Below the pieces are notes generated by a model. It was not told the origin of the DNA and made no database searches. It worked only from the letters and a program-made list of their open reading frames with translations. 64,000 nucleotides of DNA, taken from Kitasatospora aureofaciens. Its GTDB lineage: Bacteria > Actinomycetota > Actinomycetes > Streptomycetales > Streptomycetaceae. The DNA is taken from assembly GCA_000720845.1 (NCBI GenBank), contig JODU01000010.1:186001-250000 (forward strand). Direction: 5' to 3'. Each line of letters begins with the position of its first letter. Positions within the stretch are counted from its first letter, which is position 1. Below are positions 54,263 through 62,906 of this stretch, one piece after another. The position numbers were made by a program, and so were the translations under genes.

Positions 54263-55037
54263 GCCCCTGCGTACGGCGGCCCGCCAGGATGTGCAGAAGG
54301 GCAACGAGGGTGCCCGAGCCGAGCAGCTCCCCCCGGGCCATGAGCCCGGGAATGTCCGCCAGTGGTACCCACTCGATGTGGCCGGCCTCTTCCAGATCGG
54401 TCGGCTCACCGACCTTCTCGGCGCCGTGCCCCACGAAGATCTCGTGCGGCGAGTCGACCATGCCGACCATGGGCTGATAGCTCACGACGTGTTCCAGCGA
54501 CTTGGGCCGCCATCCCGTCTCCTCGACGGTTTCCCGCAGCGCCGTGTCCGCCGGGTCCTCGCCCTCGTCGACGATGCCGCCGGGGAGTTCCCAACCGAAT
54601 TGCTTCGGCACGAAGCGGTACCGCCACATCATCAGGACGCGGTCCTGATCATCAATGACGGCCGTGATTGCCACGTGGTGAAGTCTCACGACGTGGTGCT
54701 CGAACCGCTTCACTCCCGGGGGCTCTACGTCCCAGAGCTGGAGTTTGACCCATCGGTTGTCGTACACGTCGCGCTCGCCGTGGATGCGCCAGGGTTCCAG
54801 ACCCTCCGGACGCTGAGTGCTCACGGCACCCGGCACCCGGTACGAGCTGCGCCCGCGGACCTCCACAGCACCCTCGGATACCAGCCGTGCCAGAACCTGA
54901 CGCAATGCGGTTCGTCCGATGCCCAGTTCCTCGGACAGTGACCGTTCAGAGGGGATCTTTGCACCCGGCCCGCCATACACACCATCGGCAAGCCGCTGGT
55001 GAAGCGTCTCGTAGACCTTGGTTGTCTTGGGTCCCAT
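54246..55037 (-). CDS. GntR-NUDIX fusion, KorSA-Pif-like transfer regulator
   Basis: The 263-aa protein fuses a GntR winged helix (about 5-70: KIPSERSLSEELGIGRTALRQ region) to a NUDIX hydrolase domain (about 95-250). The Nudix box is complete, from G154 through E160, R168, E169, E172, E173 and G175. In pSAM2 the repressor KorSA (GntR) and the immunity factor Pif (Nudix) are separate neighbouring genes; here they are one chain. The ATG at 55037 follows GGAGAG, and a palindrome matching the transfer-operon operators lies just upstream. It probably represses transfer, replication and its own gene, and may block redundant transfer. Confidence 0.88.
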   Translation of the reverse strand: MGPKTTKVYETLHQRLADGVYGGPGAKIPSERSLSEELGIGRTALRQVLARLVSEGAVEVRGRSSYRVPGAVSTQRPEGLEPWRIHGERDVYDNRWVKLQLWDVEPPGVKRFEHHVVRLHHVAITAVIDDQDRVLMMWRYRFVPKQFGWELPGGIVDEGEDPADTALRETVEETGWRPKSLEHVVSYQPMVGMVDSPHEIFVGHGAEKVGEPTDLEEAGHIEWVPLADIPGLMARGELLGSGTLVALLHILAGRRTQGLTTAH

Positions 55038-55062
55038 CCGCAGAGCACTCTCCGTCCTGAAG

Positions 55063-55074
55063 TGGTGCGTACCA
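55063..55074 (-). promoter_or_regulatory. operator upstream of the GntR-NUDIX gene
   Basis: TGGTGCGTACCA differs at one base from the TGGTGCGCACCA core of the two transfer-operon palindromes. It lies 26 bases before the GntR-NUDIX start codon, suitable for autoregulation. Three matching sites in one regulon is good evidence that they share a regulator. Confidence 0.7.
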
Positions 55075-55212
55075 GCGTAGTGGATTGGCGACACACGGCC
55101 TCCGTGGGACTAGCTCCGTGTAGAACAGGCGCTTCGGGACCCAGTCCTCTGACACTCCCGCAGGCCAACTACCCTGAAGTTCGCTCTATGAAGTATCACA
55201 CCTCTGACACGG

Positions 55213-56640
55213 TCAGCTTTTGCGGGGTGTGAAGAGAGAGGCTACGTCCTCCCAGCCAGTTACCACCCCTGTGGTATCCAGCAGTTCCTCGCTGATTGAT
55301 GGTGCTTTTGATGGATCCTCCACCACGGCGCGCACCATCGCGAGAAGTTGAACTGAAGTCACAAGGCAGTGCTCCCTGGGAGTACTGAAAGTGACCATCT
55401 GATGAGGGAAGGCGGGACTACTCCGTTCTTCGGGCGGGATGTGTCGATAGCTATTCACCACCAATATCCCCTTAACGCGACCGGATCCAGAAAGCATCTC
55501 CTCTGAGATCCATTTTTCGAGCTGTGCCGCGTTTTTCTCTGCAGCACTGCCGTTCAACCCTTTAACTTCCACTACGGCGTGCTTCGTATCGAGGTGCAGT
55601 ACGATGTCTGCGCGCCCCTCAGGTCCTCGTTCGGCCTGAAATCCTAGAATTCGAAACGCTTCTAGAACCTGAGTCTCTAGCTCATCGCCGGTTGCGTAAA
55701 GCAATCTCTTCCAGGCGTCCGAAATTTCCTTGTCCCCTTGCAGAGATTCGACCTTTGCGAGAATCTCTGCTTTCTCCGCCTCCAGCTCTGCGATCTTCCG
55801 GGCGGTTTCCGCATCTTCGGAGAATTGGTAGCGCTGGAGCCAAGGGGGAGGTGCTTCTCTATTCTGCGTCCGCAGTGACTCAACCCAAGTGATCAACTCT
55901 AGAGATGCTTTATCGGCTTCTAGGTCCTCCTCCGGCTCTTCGGTAAGCTCTTCCAGGGGGACAGAAGGCTCGTCAGCGTCGAGTTCTTCGACGTTTTCGC
56001 TGCTGTCCGGGTGGTCCGGGCCTTGGAGGTCTGGAAGCAGGAGTAGCATGCCTCCATCCGTGTAACGCTTAATCGAGCCGACGCACTTGGATGTTCCGGA
56101 GACTACCGCGAGCGGCTCCCCAGGGTATTCCTCCAGGATGGCGCGATACCACCACCGGTCGGGTGTTCCACTCAGGAGGGGCCGGAAGCTAGATTGGCGA
56201 GCCGAAATTCGTGCGCCCTCAGCGGGTGAAACACGAAATTTCGCCGGTATGGCTGCCTCCATGAGATCCATTCGATCTACAAGGGTGGTCACCTTTTGAT
56301 TTCTTCCGGTACCAGATTTATCGCGCTTGCCTGTGTCATACCAAAAGTGCTGCGCCGGTGCTGTAAAAATCACCAGAGTTCGCCCCATTGTGATGAACTC
56401 TTTAAATTCGTTGCGTCGCCTGATTAGGTCTTGTGCGAGACTATTGGTTTCGTGGTCAGCGATGCGTGGATCGCCCTTATAGTAGGGATCTCCGATTGAG
56501 AATTGGTACGTGTCGAGCGTGTTTGCAGGATCCCAGAATACGACGTCGTATTCGAAGATCGTCGCCGCAGATCGAAAGTTGTCATGAGTGACGCCTGGTG
56601 CATTAAGGTATACATCCAAGGCTAGTACTCGTGTGGCCAT
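55213..56640 (-). CDS. PD-(D/E)XK nuclease-like protein with novel N-terminal domain
   Basis: The 475-aa protein is of unknown type. Residues 1-205 look like an alpha/beta domain (VLALDVYL, YDVVFWDP, GRTLVIFTAP and MLLLLPDL strands). Then come an acidic linker (about 212-245), a coiled coil (about 275-305) and a C-terminal nuclease fold. There D345 and E358-V-K360 fit the PD-(D/E)XK core (GRADIVLHL ... HAVVEVKG). The gene is clearly AT-richer than the surrounding DNA, a sign of separate transfer. It is preceded by AAGAGGA and stands alone. A restriction or abortive-infection nuclease is the leading idea. Confidence 0.7.
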   Translation of the reverse strand: MATRVLALDVYLNAPGVTHDNFRSAATIFEYDVVFWDPANTLDTYQFSIGDPYYKGDPRIADHETNSLAQDLIRRRNEFKEFITMGRTLVIFTAPAQHFWYDTGKRDKSGTGRNQKVTTLVDRMDLMEAAIPAKFRVSPAEGARISARQSSFRPLLSGTPDRWWYRAILEEYPGEPLAVVSGTSKCVGSIKRYTDGGMLLLLPDLQGPDHPDSSENVEELDADEPSVPLEELTEEPEEDLEADKASLELITWVESLRTQNREAPPPWLQRYQFSEDAETARKIAELEAEKAEILAKVESLQGDKEISDAWKRLLYATGDELETQVLEAFRILGFQAERGPEGRADIVLHLDTKHAVVEVKGLNGSAAEKNAAQLEKWISEEMLSGSGRVKGILVVNSYRHIPPEERSSPAFPHQMVTFSTPREHCLVTSVQLLAMVRAVVEDPSKAPSISEELLDTTGVVTGWEDVASLFTPRKS

Positions 56641-57039
56641 CTGTGTCCTCTTGCCGACGCGTCCCGTTGCTGACTGTAATTGCTGAGTAATTATGTGTGA
56701 AGGTTGGGCGGTCCGCCATGCGCTTCCGGGAGTGGTCCATTTTATGCATATTGGAAGCTATTTGGGCGTTAAGGGTGTATATGGTCAAAACCAAGGGCGG
56801 CGTGCGAGCGCTCGAAAAGGGGGCCGTGGCCATCCTCTGGCCAACCTGATGCCGTCGAGGGCGGTCGGGTTGGTCTGCAATACAGGTCGGAAGGCCTTCC
56901 GGTCTAGGAGGCTGGGTGGTCTCGAAACCGCACTCAGGCAGGCGCATGAGTGTCAGTGGCCATAGCTACTCTGCGTACTCGACTACAGGTCGGCTCTGCT
57001 GGCGCACGCTGCGCCGGCGATCAAGATGCCAGGGGGGAC
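56641..57039. other. AT-richer intergenic region
   Basis: About 400 bp separate the divergent nuclease-like genes. The left half (56670-56790) is AT-rich and should hold one or both promoters. No gene, repeat or clear operator is recognised. Confidence 0.5.
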
Positions 57040-57996
57040 ATGTCATCCAAGAGCGAAGCACGCTCTGCGCAAGCGATTTCGGATATGCGAATCGCCGCCA
57101 GCGAGTACCTGAAGGTGTTGGAACGAGCCGAGGACGCCTCGGTCGGTAGGGAGGTGTGGCTGGAGTTCGCGGCAGAGCTGGGAGGCTTGTCGGCCCGTCT
57201 CCGCGACGGACTGAACGATGCGAACAAGGGCCTTGGTATCGCATCGGCGCGCGAGGCCATACTGCTCTACCTTCTTCGCCATGTGGGCGAACCCGTGCCA
57301 GCCGACCACCTCGCCGGTGTCTCGGGCATCGTGGAGTGGGCGAGGCGGGTGCGGGAACTGCGGGTGGAGTTCGGCTGGCCGGTCGAATCTGGAGTTACCC
57401 GCGATGACCTCCCCTACGATCACTACAGACTGACGGCTGACGAACCGGATGAGGACCTAGCCGACCGCTGGCGGGTGGCCAAGGAAGCACGAAACCTGAA
57501 GAAGCCCGGAGGCAAGGATGCGGCCGGCCGCGCCAGGCTCCTCCACTACCTCAAGGCGATTTCCCCTCGGCCTGCTGACAAGGAACAACTCGCCTACGTT
57601 GCCAAGATCCAGGAATGGCCTCGTCGTCTGCGTGAGCTGGAAGAAGAGGGCTGGCAGATCGTCTCCAACGTCGATGATCCAGCTCTGCCTCCAGGCTCCT
57701 ATAGGCTCCCGACCCTGGAGAGGCGACCGCCGCGCGTCCGCGAGGCGATCAAGCTTCGTTACAACATCCTCGATCGAGACAAGCGCACCTGCCAGGACTG
57801 CGGGCGGACTCCAGCCGAGGGTGCCTCGCTGCAGATCCATCACGTCCTGCCAGTCCATCAGGGCGGCAAGAACGACGAAGAGAATCTGATCACTCTCTGC
57901 ATTCAGTGCCATGGGGGGCGGCACGCCCTCATGGGTGGCGCTCCGAAAGATGAGTTGCTCAACCCGGAGTACGAGGCAGACCTGCGGGACGTCTAG
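57040..57996 (+). CDS. HNH endonuclease with duplicated N-terminal module
   Basis: From the ATG at 57040 (GGGGGG just upstream) the protein is 318 aa. Two related segments of about 65 residues (near 65-135 and 160-225) each contain a pattern like EWxRRLREL..GW followed by a short YRL-ending strand; they look like tandem winged helices for DNA binding. The C-terminal HNH domain has CQDC, LQIHHVLPVHQGG, EENLITLC and a final CHGGRH, the zinc-stabilised form. It precedes the methyltransferase gene by 133 bp and may belong to the same restriction set, or act as a separate defence nuclease. Confidence 0.85.
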   Translation: MSSKSEARSAQAISDMRIAASEYLKVLERAEDASVGREVWLEFAAELGGLSARLRDGLNDANKGLGIASAREAILLYLLRHVGEPVPADHLAGVSGIVEWARRVRELRVEFGWPVESGVTRDDLPYDHYRLTADEPDEDLADRWRVAKEARNLKKPGGKDAAGRARLLHYLKAISPRPADKEQLAYVAKIQEWPRRLRELEEEGWQIVSNVDDPALPPGSYRLPTLERRPPRVREAIKLRYNILDRDKRTCQDCGRTPAEGASLQIHHVLPVHQGGKNDEENLITLCIQCHGGRHALMGGAPKDELLNPEYEADLRDV

Positions 57997-58129
57997 CACT
58001 CCACACGGTTCCGCCGAGCCACACGAGACTCGCGCAGCACTGGGCTGTCAGTGGTCACAGGTACGCTCGCATAGCGCTGCACCCACAGTGCGGCCGCTTA
58101 GACCGCCATCCTGATGCTCTGGAGATCAC

Positions 58130-59218
58130 GTGCAGCCAGTCAAGATCGTCGACTTGTTCGCCGGACCTGGTGGCGTGGACGTGGCTGCTGAGAAATTGGG
58201 AGTACCCACGGTCGGCATCGAATGGGATGCCGACGCTTGCGAGACCCGCCGCGCTGCTGGCCTGGGTACCGTCCAAGCCGACGTGCGGCAGTACGGTCCG
58301 GCCGACTTCCCGGACGCAGACGTGCTCGCTGGCGGCCCGCCCTGCCAGACGTTTACGGTCGCAGGCAGTGGGGCGGGCCGTAAGGCCCTTGATGACGTCC
58401 TCAAGTTCGTTGAGCAGATGACTGCTCGCGTCGACCGCGAGCAGATTGTGAGTGATCTCGCGAGCCTGGATGACGAGCGGACCGGCCTCGTGCTGGAGCC
58501 GCTTCGATGGATCTTGGAAGCCATCGATGTGCAGAGGAAGCCCTACGAGGCGGTCGTCCTGGAGCAGGTGCCTGCGGTGCTGCCTGTATGGGAGGCGTAC
58601 GCCCGAGCTCTCCGGAACGAGGGCTACTCGGTTGACTACGGACTCTTGCTCACGGAGGCCTACGGCGTTCCGCAGACGCGAAAGCGGGCGGTACTGATCG
58701 CGCGCAATGGGCAGCACGACGTGAAACTGCCCACCCCTACCCATCGGACCTACCGCAAGGGGGTCCCGCGTGATGCTGGCGACGCGTCGAAGGAGCCCTG
58801 GCGCACCATGGGCGACGTAATCGATCGCGGAACGCCCTTCGAAGTCATCTCGAATTATGGAACCGGCGGTGACCCAAAGCTGCGCGGGCGCAGGTCCTCG
58901 TCCCAGCCCTCTGCCACTGTGACTGGCAAGATCCGCCGCAACCGCGTCGTCTCCCTCGACGGAACCGAACTGGAACGGTTCAGCCACTCCGAGGCCGGAC
59001 GTCTTCAGACGTTCCCTGCCGACTACCCGTGGTCCGGTCGTGACATCGGACAGCAGATCGGGAACGCGGTACCGCCGAGGCTGGCCATGCATGTCCTGAG
59101 CGCTGCCTTCGGCTGGTCTCCTCCAAGTGAGGAGCTGCTGGCCAAGCTCGATTGGTGGCACCGTCTGCCAGTGCAAGCCGCGTCCGCGTCTGACGACGAG
59201 GTACTGGTTGGGGCGTAG
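58130..59218 (+). CDS. DNA (cytosine-5) methyltransferase
   Basis: The 362-aa enzyme has all main motifs: IVDLFAGPGGVDVAAEKLG (I), GGPPCQTFTVAG with catalytic C72 (IV), LEQVPAV (VI), YGVPQTRKRAVLIA (VIII) and GRDIGQQIGNAVPP (X). The target-recognition region lies at about 215-270. The GTG start has GGAG six bases upstream. It lies directly before the NaeI-type endonuclease gene on the same strand and is the presumed protecting partner; NaeI cuts GCCGGC. Whether the specificity is the same is inference. Confidence 0.93.
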   Translation: MQPVKIVDLFAGPGGVDVAAEKLGVPTVGIEWDADACETRRAAGLGTVQADVRQYGPADFPDADVLAGGPPCQTFTVAGSGAGRKALDDVLKFVEQMTARVDREQIVSDLASLDDERTGLVLEPLRWILEAIDVQRKPYEAVVLEQVPAVLPVWEAYARALRNEGYSVDYGLLLTEAYGVPQTRKRAVLIARNGQHDVKLPTPTHRTYRKGVPRDAGDASKEPWRTMGDVIDRGTPFEVISNYGTGGDPKLRGRRSSSQPSATVTGKIRRNRVVSLDGTELERFSHSEAGRLQTFPADYPWSGRDIGQQIGNAVPPRLAMHVLSAAFGWSPPSEELLAKLDWWHRLPVQAASASDDEVLVGA

Positions 59219-59328
59219 CGCATCACGATCTCCTGGAGACCGGTTGAGTGTCCCGTCGAATGACGGCCGTACCCGCCGTTGTTGGGATCGTCGAACCCAT
59301 CTGAGCCTCTGCTGACAGACTTCGACGC

Positions 59329-60528
59329 GTGACGATACAAATGGGCCTGCCGTTCCCGCAGGATGCTGCTCAGGCTGGCATGCAGGAGTCGCGAGCGTTG
59401 GCGGCGAGGCACTCGCGCCGCAATACACGTCAGAGCTGGGAGTCCCCGCGCGAGGCTATGAGCAAGGTGCCGCGCGAGTGGCGGCTCCAGCCCGGTCTTA
59501 CGCAGCAGGTGCCCGATGACCTCGCCGTGTTCGTGGAGTGGTTCTACAGCCAGCCGGAGGCGCGAGAGCGTTTCCGATGGGCGCTCCGTGACTCCCTCGA
59601 CGAGTTGCTCGATGGCCAACGGACGGGGCGCTGGGCGTACCAGCACCTGACGAAGACCGAGAAGACGTATCTCGGCACGGCCGTCGAGGTGAACCTCACC
59701 AAGGAGTTCTCCATCGGCAACGGCGTAGACCTTGACTGGTCCATCGCTGGCCTCGACATCGACTGCAAGTTCTCCAAGGACCTTGGCGGCTGGGAGATCC
59801 CGATGGAGATGTATCTGTGCGCTGACCACGGCGAGCGGAGTGGTCGTGCCGACCATGCTGCAGTCGTGACCTGGATGGACGACGACACTAGCCGGTGGGC
59901 CGCCGGCATAGTGCGGATCACCGATGAGCGCCTGCGTTGGAAGAGAGAGCGGGGTGCAAACGGCGACCTCGTCCGTGCATACAACCGAGACAACAAGCGC
60001 AAGCTCTCCGACGGCGCCAAGTCTGACGTGTACTGGCTCTGGGGTGGGCTCCAGACAGATCTTCCTACGAACCTGCTGCGCCACCTGGACCCCGAAACAC
60101 GCGAGCGGATTCTCAATGCATCCCTGCCGGGCCGCGCCTCGTCGGGCCAACAGCGGCTGAACCAACTATTCCGTGAGGTGCAGAACCGGCTCGTCGGTCG
60201 GCAGACCGTGCTGACCGTCGGCCAGCAGGACGACTCTCCGAAGCGAGCCCGCGATGCACGGAAACATCTGCGCCCGGAGGGCATTGTCGTGCTGGGTCAC
60301 CAAGGGTCGCACCCACACGTCGCCCGGGCGCTCGGATTGCCGGTACCGATCAAGGGTGAGTGGATCTCCACCCGCCTCGTTCCTGCCCTATCTGACGAGG
60401 CGCGACCGAAGTTCTCACTGGACGGCCAGTTCTGGGCCCGCGCTCGTGAAGATGAGCTGTCGCATGGTGAACCTCATCCAGCGCCCGACCTTCCGGATGA
60501 CCGAAAGATTGATGGGCAGGCTCCTTGA
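59329..60528 (+). CDS. NaeI-type type IIE restriction endonuclease
   Basis: The protein matches NaeI along most of its length. DGQRTGRW and TKTEKT precede the active site, which has E120, D136 and D145-C-K147 with the same spacing as E70, D86, D95 and K97 of NaeI. The C-terminal effector-binding (topoisomerase-like) part contains RPEGIVVLGHQ and LGLPVPIKGE. The Leu of NaeI position 43 is kept (ELLDGQ), so it should cut rather than act as a topoisomerase. The start is uncertain: the frame opens at GTG 59329 (399 aa), while the ATG at 59458 gives 356 aa, nearer the 317 aa of NaeI. Neither has a clear Shine-Dalgarno. Confidence 0.9.
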   Translation: MTIQMGLPFPQDAAQAGMQESRALAARHSRRNTRQSWESPREAMSKVPREWRLQPGLTQQVPDDLAVFVEWFYSQPEARERFRWALRDSLDELLDGQRTGRWAYQHLTKTEKTYLGTAVEVNLTKEFSIGNGVDLDWSIAGLDIDCKFSKDLGGWEIPMEMYLCADHGERSGRADHAAVVTWMDDDTSRWAAGIVRITDERLRWKRERGANGDLVRAYNRDNKRKLSDGAKSDVYWLWGGLQTDLPTNLLRHLDPETRERILNASLPGRASSGQQRLNQLFREVQNRLVGRQTVLTVGQQDDSPKRARDARKHLRPEGIVVLGHQGSHPHVARALGLPVPIKGEWISTRLVPALSDEARPKFSLDGQFWARAREDELSHGEPHPAPDLPDDRKIDGQAP

Positions 60529-60529
60529 C

Positions 60530-60778
60530 CTGGCTCTTCCCGGCTGGCAGAGCAAAGATCTCTGCGAGAAGCGTGACCTGGCCAACATCGCCATTGGCCT
60601 GCATCTTCGGCTGCGACGGCGTGTACGAGCATGGCTACATCGCCGTAGCCGCTGGTGGTGCGGAGGCGTACATCTAGGGAGGGTTGGCGGCCGAATGGTC
60701 GCCTGGTGGACACCAGCGCGAGAGCCGTACTTCCAATGGCGCCGCACCCACACGGTCAAGGATGCCCCACCGGCATGA
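60530..60778 (+). pseudogene. frameshifted remnant of an HNH nuclease gene
   Basis: Three segments in different frames match the C-terminal HNH part of the intact protein at 62907-63899. They are LCEKRDLANIA (intact: DEEKRDLQNVA), then in another frame CIFGCDGVYEHGYIAVAAGG (intact: CLLGCDGLYERGFITVAEGG) followed by a stop, then AWWTPAREPYFQWRRTHT (intact: AWWTPKREQYFAWHRTHT). The first two Cys of the zinc site and the N-terminal domain are gone. It lies directly after the NaeI-type gene. Confidence 0.85.
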
Positions 60779-61186
60779 CCAGCGGGACTATGTCATGCAG
60801 CGGCCGCTGGCTGGTCGGACACGGGTGGACTCGCTGGAGGGGCGGGCTCGCTTGCTCTAGTGGCGAACTGCGGCCCTTGGAGTCCATCCGCAGCGCGTCG
60901 TTGAGCGGATGCCGGACCGTTGCCACTGGGCACAGCCGTGGCGGGGAGGTGGGTGAGGAGAACCCGCCTCCCTGTCCTCGGGCCCGGCGGCCCAGCGGCT
61001 GGGGATACCGAATCGGGTTTCACATACCCTCGCCAGGCCGAGGCGGCAAACATGACGTGCCCCTTGCGCCCCTGAGGCCTCGCCGGGTGCTTGAGCAGCA
61101 GTTTTCACGCTGAGGCAGATCGTTTACGCAGGTGAGAGCGCCTGCTGCCTATTTCGATTTTCGAAAAACCCGGGTACTCTAGAGGC
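60779..61186. other. intergenic region before the ImmA gene
   Basis: No gene is supported in about 400 bp after the HNH remnant. The right end holds the palindrome TTTTCGAAAA (61158-61167) and a TACTCT element about six bases before the ATG at 61187. This suggests a leaderless transcript with an operator over its promoter. Confidence 0.5.
61158..61180 (+). promoter_or_regulatory. palindrome and -10 element before the XRE-ImmA gene
   Basis: TTTTCGAAAA at 61158-61167 is a perfect 10-bp palindrome in GC-rich DNA. TACTCT lies downstream near 61175-61180. The position suits autoregulation by the helix-turn-helix domain of the gene that follows. Confidence 0.5.
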
Positions 61187-62329
61187 ATGCCGAACGAGGA
61201 AGAAGCCCTACAGAACCGCGTCCGGTCACTCATGCAAAGTGCTGGGATGAACCAGACCCAGTTGGCCGAAGCCATCGGAATCACGAAGCCGAAGCTGTCC
61301 CTGTCCCTCGGCGGGGGTCGTCACTTCTCTACCTTCGAGCTGGCAGCCATCGCGGAGCACTTCCACACGACCGTGGACTATCTCCTCAGTGGGAAACAGC
61401 CGCCGACGGCGGCTCTCGCTGCTCGAGACGACTCACATGAGTCACCGGGGTGGGAGGTGGCCGTGAAGCGCGCCGAGACCCTCGATGAGACCGAGGCCGC
61501 GCTGAATGATCTGGGTGTCGCTACGCTCATTTCGCCGCTCGCTAACTGGCAGCGCCCCACGCTCAGCGGACTCGCGATCGCCGACGGACCCACGCTGGCT
61601 GATGCTGCACGCACCCTCCTCGCCGATGACTTCCGTGCCGACATGCCCAGCGCGATCGAGGAGGCATTCGGTATCCACGTCACCGCCCAGACGTTCGGGC
61701 CCGGCTTCGACGGCCTCTCTTGGCGGAGCGGGGACTGCCGCATCATTGTGATCAACACTGATGCGGCGTGGAGCCGCCAACGCTTCACCCTGGCTCACGA
61801 ACTGGAACATCACTTGGCCGGCGATGTCGATACACAGGGCCTCCTGGTCGACACGGACGTGATGTCGACGCACCACCGCATCCCAGAAATGCGAGCCAAC
61901 GCATTCGCCGCCGCGCTGCTGATGCCAGAGCAGGAGATCCGGGAGCGAGTCAAAGGCACGGTGACGCCGGCTTTGTTCGCGTCCCTGGTCGGTGAGTTCC
62001 TCGTCTCCTCCGATGCACTGGCTTGGCGACTTAAGAACCTAGGACTTGTCACTGACGCCGAGCGGAGCAGGCTCTCCCGCATGTCCGCCGCCGAGGCTGC
62101 GCTAGAGGGCGATTGGGAAGACCGCTACTTCGAGCTGGTCAAACATCAGAGCAGGCAGCGGCCACCAGAGGCACTCGTGCAGCGTTCTCTGCGAGCATTC
62201 GTGGCTGGCGAGATCAGCGCTCAGTGGCCAGCGCGCGTCCTCGGGTGCGATGCGGACTTGCTCCATGAAGCCTTGGACGGAGCGGCGAGTGAGGTGGCTG
62301 ACGACAAGGAACCGGTGTTCATTCCGTGA
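61187..62329 (+). CDS. XRE-ImmA/IrrE zinc protease fusion
   Basis: The 380-aa protein has an N-terminal Cro/CI helix-turn-helix (about 8-65, GMNQTQLAEAIGITKPKLSL), then an ImmA/IrrE metallopeptidase domain with the zinc motif HELEH at 204-208 and the preceding FTLA strand. A helical C-terminus (about 285-370) follows. ImmA-type proteases cleave repressors after DNA damage or phage signals; fused forms often pair with a toxin. The ATG is at leaderless distance from a TACTCT. It overlaps the PIN gene by four bases. Confidence 0.9.
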   Translation: MPNEEEALQNRVRSLMQSAGMNQTQLAEAIGITKPKLSLSLGGGRHFSTFELAAIAEHFHTTVDYLLSGKQPPTAALAARDDSHESPGWEVAVKRAETLDETEAALNDLGVATLISPLANWQRPTLSGLAIADGPTLADAARTLLADDFRADMPSAIEEAFGIHVTAQTFGPGFDGLSWRSGDCRIIVINTDAAWSRQRFTLAHELEHHLAGDVDTQGLLVDTDVMSTHHRIPEMRANAFAAALLMPEQEIRERVKGTVTPALFASLVGEFLVSSDALAWRLKNLGLVTDAERSRLSRMSAAEAALEGDWEDRYFELVKHQSRQRPPEALVQRSLRAFVAGEISAQWPARVLGCDADLLHEALDGAASEVADDKEPVFIP

Positions 62330-62865
62330 CGATCCTGGTGACCGACGCCTGCTCTGTGATCAACTTTGCCGCGTCAGGCGATATGGACGTGCTCGAGTCC
62401 GGCCTGAGTGTCCGCACGCCTCGTTGCACACAGGCTGTGCATGCCGAGCTGCGCAAATGGGTTCACAACTTTCCGGGACTGCAGCGTTTGCTCGATGAGA
62501 GCTGGCTCGGTGAGCCGATCGAGCTCAATCGGGTGGAGGATCGGAAAGACGTCGGTCGTCTGCGCACCGCGCTTGGTGGTACTCGCAACGAGCCAACTCT
62601 CCATCTGGGAGAGGCCGAGTCCATCCACGCGATGCTTACGCGTGCTGAGCTCTACGGGGCGGTGCTGCTGACCGACGACCGGGACGCGAGTCGTCTGGCA
62701 GGGCGCCGCAGCCTTACCGCTTGGGACACCACCCGGTTGCTCGCAGACTTTCACTTCAGCGGGGATCTGGAGTGGGAACAGGCTCGCCAAGTCCTTGCAC
62801 GGATGGAAGACGCTGGCCGCGGGGTTCGCGTCCCCGCGAGCTACCAGGAATTCACGCGAGGCTGA
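62326..62865 (+). CDS. PIN-domain ribonuclease-like protein
   Basis: The 179-aa protein starts ILVTDACSVINFAASG with D7, and has E41, E95 or E97 (HLGEAESIHAM) and D116/D117 (LLTDDRDA). These give the acidic cluster of PIN/VapC-type nucleases. It is translationally coupled to the XRE-ImmA gene. The pair looks like a type II toxin-antitoxin system in which the helix-turn-helix protease protein plays the antitoxin or sensor part (inference). Confidence 0.8.
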   Translation: MTILVTDACSVINFAASGDMDVLESGLSVRTPRCTQAVHAELRKWVHNFPGLQRLLDESWLGEPIELNRVEDRKDVGRLRTALGGTRNEPTLHLGEAESIHAMLTRAELYGAVLLTDDRDASRLAGRRSLTAWDTTRLLADFHFSGDLEWEQARQVLARMEDAGRGVRVPASYQEFTRG

Positions 62866-62906
62866 TCAACAATTTGCCAAGCCCGTATCGCTGTTGATCT
62901 GCGGGC

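Noticed and set aside
59329..60528. NaeI homologue as a topoisomerase rather than a nuclease.
   Set aside because: NaeI becomes a topoisomerase when Leu43 is Lys; the matching position here is Leu and all nuclease residues are present.
60254..60778. A 174-codon plus-strand frame as a separate gene after the NaeI gene.
   Set aside because: It mixes out-of-frame NaeI sequence with pieces of an HNH gene in several frames; it is better explained as a pseudogene.
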